In this document: in pieces, positions 58,463 to 64,000 of the stretch
How positions within the stretch are numbered: the stretch's first letter is position 1
Layout: every line of letters begins with the position of its first letter
Virus record (IMG/VR): IMGVR_UViG_3300044991_001618
Location: 1 to 64,000 of that record
DNA: 64,000 bases
Source of the DNA: a virus
Direction: 5' to 3' (one strand)
Notes under the pieces: model-generated
Database searches by the model: none
The model's input: only the letters and a program-made list of their open reading frames with translations
What the model was told of the DNA's origin: nothing
Translations under genes and position numbers: made by a program

Positions 58463-59088
58463 TTTTTTTCCCATGACTCCCAAACAAAAGGATAATCAAA
58501 TTTATTTTCAAATCCATTATAAATTAAGTTTTTTTGAATATTAATTCTTCTTTCTATATCATTTTCAATACCTAAATGAAACTGTATTTGTATATTTTTA
58601 AATTTATTAATAATTTTACTTTCAATCATATATTCCATTAATGCATATTCATCGCCCTCAATATTAATCTGAAGTAAATCTACTTGATTAATGTTATTAT
58701 CTGAAAGTATTTTATCAATAGGTAAGGTTTTAATTTGGATTACAGAATTACCATTTGTATTAAAATTTGTTGATGAGCCATCATTTGACAAATATAAAGA
58801 TTTAGTTGCCTCATTTTTATCTGTAGATACACCTACATTCATTACTTTTATTTTTTTATAATTTTCATATTTTGTAACTAAATGATTATAAAAGTCTGGG
58901 ACAGGTTCAACTAATATTATATTAGGAACATATGGGTTATTTTTTTTTAAAATTTCATCAATCCATAACCCATAATACCCCCCTAAATCAATAACAATTG
59001 AATTGTTATTTAATTCATAATTTATGTTATGGGTATAATCACCATTATCCCCAAACCACTTATTTAAACTTGTAATGTCTTGTCTCAT
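58453..59088 (-). CDS. FkbM-type methyltransferase
   Basis: 211 residues. SAM-binding VIDLGGYYGLWIDE (motif I) with ILVEPVPDF (motif II region), then DLLQINIEGDEYALME, the FkbM-family DxxGxE-type block. It O-methylates a sugar hydroxyl. Start overlaps the cupin stop by 4 nt. Confidence 0.85.
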   Translation of the reverse strand: MRQDITSLNKWFGDNGDYTHNINYELNNNSIVIDLGGYYGLWIDEILKKNNPYVPNIILVEPVPDFYNHLVTKYENYKKIKVMNVGVSTDKNEATKSLYLSNDGSSTNFNTNGNSVIQIKTLPIDKILSDNNINQVDLLQINIEGDEYALMEYMIESKIINKFKNIQIQFHLGIENDIERRINIQKNLIYNGFENKFDYPFVWESWEKNKM

Positions 59089-59498
59089 AAAATAAAAGTT
59101 TTATCAAATTCTTGTCCTTCATAAGGACCTGTTTTATATTCATATACTAATGTGTTATCTTCTAATATTTCATAATTATGCCCACCTTCTAATGTAAATG
59201 ATGCATCACCAAAATATAAAATTTCTGTTGTTAAAATTGAATCATCAATATCGTAAAATATACATTTGACGCTCCCTTGTAATACCACCCAACTTTCTTG
59301 TGCAATTACATTTCTAGTTCTTTCTTTCCAAATATGTTTATGTGGTTTAAATGTTGTACCCTTAGTTAAATTTAATTTTGAACATTGGATAAAGTTATCC
59401 CCAGATATTATATCTTCTCTTCCTGGGGTTATTTCATTTTTTCTAACTATTATGTGTAGTAGTTTAGTTTCATTAATTTTTGAATATATCTTTTTCAT
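59085..59498 (-). CDS. Cupin, WxcM/FdtA-like
   Basis: 137 residues. Single cupin barrel: FKPHKHIWKERT and ESWVVLQGSVKCIFYD give the two cupin motifs, GDASFTLEGGHNYEIL the second. WxcM/FdtA proteins isomerise TDP-4-keto-6-deoxy sugars; this one might process GDP-linked forms or act as a lone cupin. A remnant of a second copy lies at 58374. Confidence 0.7.
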   Translation of the reverse strand: MKKIYSKINETKLLHIIVRKNEITPGREDIISGDNFIQCSKLNLTKGTTFKPHKHIWKERTRNVIAQESWVVLQGSVKCIFYDIDDSILTTEILYFGDASFTLEGGHNYEILEDNTLVYEYKTGPYEGQEFDKTFIL

Positions 59499-59501
59499 TT
59501 T

Positions 59502-60314
59502 TTAAATTTTAATCCAATTATCAAGTAATATGTCAGAAGAGTTTAGATGTGACGCTGAGGGTCCAAACCAATTATTAGGTCCAATTATTTTTTTATCTTT
59601 ATTTTCATTTAAATAAGCACCCCACCAACCAAAAGTACTATTACATATTATATTGTGTTCACACATACTCATTGAGTATAAATCTAAATAATCTTTGCCC
59701 AAACTAACAAATTCTTTATTAGGTAAAAAATCAAACATACTTTTAACACCATTTAAATCATCACTAAATATTAAGTAATTTCTATCAAGACCAATCAAAT
59801 TAATAGCTGACATATAATACTCTATAGATTGTTGTGGATGGTAATTAGATGATGATAAATAATCACCTCTTCTAATATGAATTGAAACTGAATTTTGAAC
59901 ATTTGGTAATCTTTCCAAAATAATTTGTTTAATATTTATAGTTGGTTTAAAAAGATTGATAATATAATCTTTATTATTTATAAAATATTTTTCACTCTGA
60001 AAATAACCTTCAATTAATAAATTTTCACCTATGTTATATTTTATTTGCCCATAATTAAATGTTATAGGTTCTACATGTACTCTATATGGTAATAGTAATT
60101 TCTCTATAAAAGTAATATTACGTAATAAATTATCTTTATAAACACTATAATCAGGGTCAAACCCTGGTTTTGGCGTCTCAGTACTAATTGGTCTTAAAAA
60201 TTCATTTGAAAAAATATAATCAACATTATTATCCAAAGCCAAACTAATTGATGCAGATAATTTAAACATAACATTACATATCCCACCTTGATGATTTGTA
60301 GTTATAAAATTCAT
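59502..60314 (-). CDS. GT11 fucosyltransferase
   Basis: 270 residues. SIHIRRGDYLSSS (HxRRGDY of alpha-1,2- and alpha-1,6-fucosyltransferases), FSDDLNGVKSMFDF and CNSTFGWWGAYLNE are GT11 motifs. Uses GDP-L-fucose made by the gmd/fcl pair of this cluster. Overlaps the next gene by 4 nt. Confidence 0.92.
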   Translation of the reverse strand: MNFITTNHQGGICNVMFKLSASISLALDNNVDYIFSNEFLRPISTETPKPGFDPDYSVYKDNLLRNITFIEKLLLPYRVHVEPITFNYGQIKYNIGENLLIEGYFQSEKYFINNKDYIINLFKPTINIKQIILERLPNVQNSVSIHIRRGDYLSSSNYHPQQSIEYYMSAINLIGLDRNYLIFSDDLNGVKSMFDFLPNKEFVSLGKDYLDLYSMSMCEHNIICNSTFGWWGAYLNENKDKKIIGPNNWFGPSASHLNSSDILLDNWIKI

Positions 60315-61159
60315 ATTTTTGTGGTATATAGATTTATTAAAGTTTCACATCTTTTTTCATATGTATGCTTTTTTGACAACTCCAATCCAGATTTACCAAT
60401 AGACTCTCTTAATTTATCATTAGATAGTAATTGTTTTATTTTTAAAATCATTTCATTATTATCTTTATACATCATAACATTTACACCATCAATAAAACCC
60501 AATTCTTCATACTGGTAATTATAGTTAGTCACTAAGGGTATGCCACATCCTATGGTCTCAAAACTTCTATAATTAATATCATTTGATAAGTTACAATTCC
60601 AATGTATTTTGTAGGAATTTATTGCATTAACCATAGAGTCACCAATAACAAAATTATCAAATATAAAACTAAAATTACTTGATAATAAATCTATATAGTT
60701 GTTTCTATTAAGTAAGTTACCACAAAACCCAAGGTCACATTTTTTAGCAGCATTTCTTGGAGAGATTAATGTATCATCAAATGAGTTTGGAAACCAAATC
60801 TTATAATCTTTATTAACATAATCTTTAGTTGAGTGTAATAAAATGTCATAATTACCTCTATTATATTCTTTTATATACCCTTCTTCCCCTTTTACATGCG
60901 CATCAATACTCCATAAAAATTTTGTTGTTTTAACTTTAGATAAATTTGGAACCCATCCTGTCTCATTATAATTTTCTAAATTTATTATTAAATCATATGA
61001 TTCATAATCTATATTATCATTAAAATTATTGTGACCTAAACCCCAAACATCACATTCTTGATTTAACTTAATAAATGCTCTTTGTAAACAAAAACATTCT
61101 CTAAAATGTCTATTTTCATTATGTCTGCCATTCTCTTGTATTAAAAGTATTTTTAACAT
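60311..61159 (-). CDS. CgeB/DUF3880-type glycosyltransferase
   Basis: 282 residues. N-terminal KTTKFLWSIDAHVKGEEGY, C-terminal NYRSFETIGCGIPLVTNYNYQ and the closing helices of the Glyco_trans_1_2 family. Retaining GT-B type; donor unknown. Confidence 0.85.
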   Translation of the reverse strand: MLKILLIQENGRHNENRHFRECFCLQRAFIKLNQECDVWGLGHNNFNDNIDYESYDLIINLENYNETGWVPNLSKVKTTKFLWSIDAHVKGEEGYIKEYNRGNYDILLHSTKDYVNKDYKIWFPNSFDDTLISPRNAAKKCDLGFCGNLLNRNNYIDLLSSNFSFIFDNFVIGDSMVNAINSYKIHWNCNLSNDINYRSFETIGCGIPLVTNYNYQYEELGFIDGVNVMMYKDNNEMILKIKQLLSNDKLRESIGKSGLELSKKHTYEKRCETLINLYTTKI

Positions 61160-61160
61160 A

Positions 61161-61952
61161 TTAATAATTTGTTATAATTTTATTGATAACCCCATTTATT
61201 AAATTATTATTTAAGTGATTCCCTTCGGTTAATGGTTGGATATTATTTTTTTGAGTAAACAATTCAATATTGTCTTTATGTACAAAAATATGGTCAGAAG
61301 GATAATCATATTCTAAATAAAAAGGAATGTATCCAATATCTTTAAGTAATTTAAAAATATTGGAATCATCATATCCAAATTTGGTTAATTGAAAATTTTC
61401 TAACTCTACAATCAATGTTGGTTTATCTTTCTTTATTGTCTCAACCCCACCTTCTAACACAAATTTTTCATATCCCTGAACATCAATTTTAATAAAATCT
61501 ATTTTTGGTAAATCTAAACTATCAATTGTTTTTATATTAATTTCTTCACCACCAGCACCAACACTTAAATCACCAATATTAATCCAAGGAGAATTGTAAT
61601 TAATTTGATTCATTTTAGATACAATATTTTCATTACCTAATCCAAAATTATATACAATTATGTTTTTAATGTTGTTATCATTAATTGATAATGTTTGGAT
61701 ATCAAACATAATTTTTTGAGGTTCAAAACTATAAACTATATTACAATACTTAGAGGCAATTATTGAATGCCACCCATAATTACTTCCAACGTCTATAAAG
61801 GTTGAGTCACTATCTAAATTAGTTTTTAAAAATTCAATAATATGTTTTTCCCAAATTTTTCCGTTAATTATATCCCCACCAATACCATCATTTTTGAAAG
61901 TATATATTTCAAACCAATCTACTTTAGTTTTAATTATATTATCTATTATCAT
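61161..61952 (-). CDS. FkbM-type methyltransferase
   Basis: 263 residues. Motif I FIDVGSNYGWHSIIA, then DFIKIDVQGYEKFVLEGG, the FkbM signature, and PTLIVELENFQL. A second sugar methyltransferase beside that at 58453, with different N-terminus, so the glycan may carry two methyl groups or act on different residues. Overlaps the next gene by 14 nt. Confidence 0.88.
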   Translation of the reverse strand: MIIDNIIKTKVDWFEIYTFKNDGIGGDIINGKIWEKHIIEFLKTNLDSDSTFIDVGSNYGWHSIIASKYCNIVYSFEPQKIMFDIQTLSINDNNIKNIIVYNFGLGNENIVSKMNQINYNSPWINIGDLSVGAGGEEINIKTIDSLDLPKIDFIKIDVQGYEKFVLEGGVETIKKDKPTLIVELENFQLTKFGYDDSNIFKLLKDIGYIPFYLEYDYPSDHIFVHKDNIELFTQKNNIQPLTEGNHLNNNLINGVINKIITNY

Positions 61953-62994
61953 ATAATTTTTGATATAAAGTTTCCCATTCTAATGTTATTTTTTTTTCTT
62001 CAAAATCTATTGCCCTGTTTTTTGCATTATAGGACATTGTTTTATATAATTCTTTGTCATTACAAAGGTTTGTAATAGATTCTACATATTCGTTTTCATT
62101 TTTACATACAAATCCACCATCTTTTATAATTTCATCTTGAGCATTATATCCAGCAAAATGAGAAATAATTGGTTTACCATAAATCATAGATTGTGCTATT
62201 GCAGTTCCAAATGTTTCTCCATCACTTCTATAGTGTAAAAACATATCAATAGTATTATGGAATTTATGTATTAATTCATCATCATTTGTTGGGTCAATAA
62301 TTATACAATTATTATTTAATTCTAAACTATTAATTAAATTTATAGTTTGACAACATGCGCCAATTATAATGTATTTAAATTTATAACCATTATCTTTTAT
62401 TTTTTTTAATGAATTTAAAGCTATTGGATGAAAATTATCTTTTCTACCCGTTCTACCAAATACAAAATAATCTTTAGGGATATTATATTCTAATTTTAAA
62501 TTATCCTTTGAATTTAACGGAAAAGGAATTGGGTTGTAAATCATATAATCAGAACCATTTCTAATCTCTGTTACCTTATTACTAATTGTTACAGAACAAT
62601 CTAAAAATTCAGAAAAATCCTTACCACCAAATATATTTGTTTCAATTTGAATTGGGCAAATTCTTTGATTAAACGGCCATTCAAAATATCCACTTCTTGC
62701 AAAATGAATTATGTCAAAATTATATGATTTAACTATTTTGGTAAAATTATTTTCTCTATAAGGATAACCCATATCCGGGCCTAATTTATCTGTTGACGCC
62801 TCAAAAGGTATTAGTTGAGAATTGTTTAGTTTTGTTTTTAAAAAATTTAACCGATTATTGTCTTGGTTAGGATTATAACAAACGTATACATCAAATAAAT
62901 CAAGGTTTAAATTTAATAATATTCTTTCATGTGACCTCCAAGTACCCCCATAGTCTATGGTATGTGAGTAAAATAAAATTTTAATTTTATTCAT
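61939..62994 (-). CDS. GT4-family glycosyltransferase
   Basis: 351 residues. GT-B: IKILFYSHTIDYGGTWRSHERI at the N-terminus, VFGRTGRKDNFHPIAL, and the nucleotide site SDGETFGTAIAQSMIYGKPIISHFAG with E-x7-E-like spacing. Adds one sugar to the growing chain in the cytoplasm. Confidence 0.9.
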   Translation of the reverse strand: MNKIKILFYSHTIDYGGTWRSHERILLNLNLDLFDVYVCYNPNQDNNRLNFLKTKLNNSQLIPFEASTDKLGPDMGYPYRENNFTKIVKSYNFDIIHFARSGYFEWPFNQRICPIQIETNIFGGKDFSEFLDCSVTISNKVTEIRNGSDYMIYNPIPFPLNSKDNLKLEYNIPKDYFVFGRTGRKDNFHPIALNSLKKIKDNGYKFKYIIIGACCQTINLINSLELNNNCIIIDPTNDDELIHKFHNTIDMFLHYRSDGETFGTAIAQSMIYGKPIISHFAGYNAQDEIIKDGGFVCKNENEYVESITNLCNDKELYKTMSYNAKNRAIDFEEKKITLEWETLYQKLYDNR

Positions 62995-62995
62995 A

Positions 62996-63646
62996 TTATC
63001 TAATAATACTAGTATTTAATCTATAAATATATAATCTTTCAGGTATTTGATAAAACTTATACCCATTATTAATGGCTCTTTGCCATAAATCCCAATCCTC
63101 CATACCTTTAATATCTCTATATCCACCTAATTCTAATAATGCATTTTTTCTAACTAACATAGAACCATGAGTTAATACATTCTCACTAAAAATTTTATTA
63201 AAAATATCTAAATGAGTTATATTGTCATTAACATCAAAACAACTTGGCAATAAATTATCATCATTTATTCCAGTAATATTCCAAGCATGTGTTCCTAAAA
63301 AATCAATTTCATTATTTTCTATGTAGTGAAGTTGCTTTTCAAGTTTGTCTGGTAAATATAAATCATCGCCATCCAAAAATCCAACCCATTCAGTTTCAAC
63401 ATGCTTTAAACCAAATTCTTTAGCATATGATAATCCTTGTTTTTTATCTTTTTTTAATATGGTTAAATCTAAATTGTAATTTGCTAATTCAATCATTTTT
63501 TGAGTATAATCCCAACATTCATCTAAAACAATAATAGTTTTAAAATTTTTATAAGTTTGATTAACCAATGAATTTATTGATTTATTCAATAACATATCAT
63601 AAAATTCATTTATACTATGCACACAAATTAAAATTGTTAATTTCAT
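62996..63646 (-). CDS. GT2-family glycosyltransferase
   Basis: 216 residues. GT-A: LTILICVHSINEFYDMLL and WVGFLDGDDLYLPDKLEKQL with the DxD motif (DGDD), and GGYRDIKGMEDWDLWQRAI with the acceptor-side ED. Compact with no membrane segments. 1 nt after the GT4 start direction. Confidence 0.92.
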   Translation of the reverse strand: MKLTILICVHSINEFYDMLLNKSINSLVNQTYKNFKTIIVLDECWDYTQKMIELANYNLDLTILKKDKKQGLSYAKEFGLKHVETEWVGFLDGDDLYLPDKLEKQLHYIENNEIDFLGTHAWNITGINDDNLLPSCFDVNDNITHLDIFNKIFSENVLTHGSMLVRKNALLELGGYRDIKGMEDWDLWQRAINNGYKFYQIPERLYIYRLNTSIIR

Positions 63647-63652
63647 AATTCT

Positions 63653-64000
63653 TTAATAAATTTCTAAATAAAATTTAGGATGTCTATTTTCATTCTCATC
63701 AAAAACATCGCCAACAAATTCATTATTCATTCTATTATTAGGAAATTTAACTGTATTTTTTTCTAAAGTAAAATATGAATCATGAACAAAAGAATTTTCT
63801 TTAACTTTATTGTAAATAATATCTTTTAGGAAATTTTGGTCAATTTGCCAAAAATCACCCTTAACATATTCATTAATTAAATTTTTAATATTTTTTAATA
63901 TTTTATTTCTGCATCCCCACATACCACCCATTATTAGTGCGTTGTGGTAAGGGTGATCTCTCATAATATGGAAATCTTTATTGGATTTTAGCCATTCATC
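63653..64000 (-). CDS. Partial glycan-cluster protein (5' end outside window)
   Basis: The minus-strand frame is open to the window edge (continues through DEWLKSNKDFHIM...), so this is the C-terminal 115 residues. DFHIMRDHPYHNALIMGGMWGC is a motif seen at the end of glycosyltransferase-like proteins of viruses and capsule clusters. Exact enzyme unknown. Confidence 0.65.
   Translation of the reverse strand, partial: DEWLKSNKDFHIMRDHPYHNALIMGGMWGCRNKILKNIKNLINEYVKGDFWQIDQNFLKDIIYNKVKENSFVHDSYFTLEKNTVKFPNNRMNNEFVGDVFDENENRHPKFYLEIY

Noticed and set aside
1-64000. tRNA genes
   Set aside because: No cloverleaf with a convincing T-arm was found apart from the tmRNA domain; a covariance search would be needed to exclude them.

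Overview
The window is part of a large, AT-rich (about 30% GC by eye) T4-like tailed phage genome. The phage assignment rests on a head cassette with large terminase (21411-23162), portal (23175-25028), gp21-type prohead protease (26290-26991), acidic scaffold (29146-30930) and major capsid protein (30956-32746), plus a gp5-like baseplate hub, a gp55-like late sigma factor, PhoH and ThyX. A Bacteroidota (flavobacterial-type) host is inferred: starts have AT-rich leaders with almost no Shine-Dalgarno sequence, promoters resemble TATATTTATA (close to the Bacteroidota TAnnTTTG box), and a DUF4494-like protein is present.

Layout. 1-3050: a structural-type gene fragment, ClpP, an HNH nuclease, thioredoxin and ThyX. 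3113-7576: lysis region with a Pam3-gp28-like holin, a second small membrane protein, an M23 peptidase and a GH73-type glucosaminidase, plus a 569-residue orphan. 7713-8134: a complete tmRNA on the minus strand. 8295-11747: seven tandem leucine-rich-repeat (LRR-like) genes. 11772-15646: M20-type peptidase, ClpC-like unfoldase, Hsp20 and cyclophilin. 15652-33184: lipoprotein, KTSC protein, nucleotidyltransferase and the head operon, interrupted by three more LRR-like genes. 33153-41996 (minus): a nuclease-like gene and two arrays with 13 more LRR-like genes. 42004-51816 (minus): tail/baseplate genes, the gp55-like sigma factor, two glycosyltransferases and PhoH. 51851-64000 (minus): a glycan cluster making GDP-deoxymannose-type sugars, with acyl-modification enzymes and many glycosyltransferases.

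Two things stand out. First, a protein quality-control set: tmRNA with a long tag ending in VVAA, ClpP with an intact triad, a ClpC-like unfoldase without the N-domain, Hsp20, cyclophilin and a di-zinc peptidase. The clpC/hsp20 divergent region carries two identical palindromes 31 bp apart, which look like operators. Second, 23 paralogous LRR-like genes lie in four head-to-tail arrays attached to virion operons; they share N- and C-caps and have 2 to 8 repeats each. Their function is unknown.

Coordinates come from reading frames. Starts were moved downstream where an in-frame ATG fits the AT-rich leader better. All functional names are judged from motifs by eye, without database searches.
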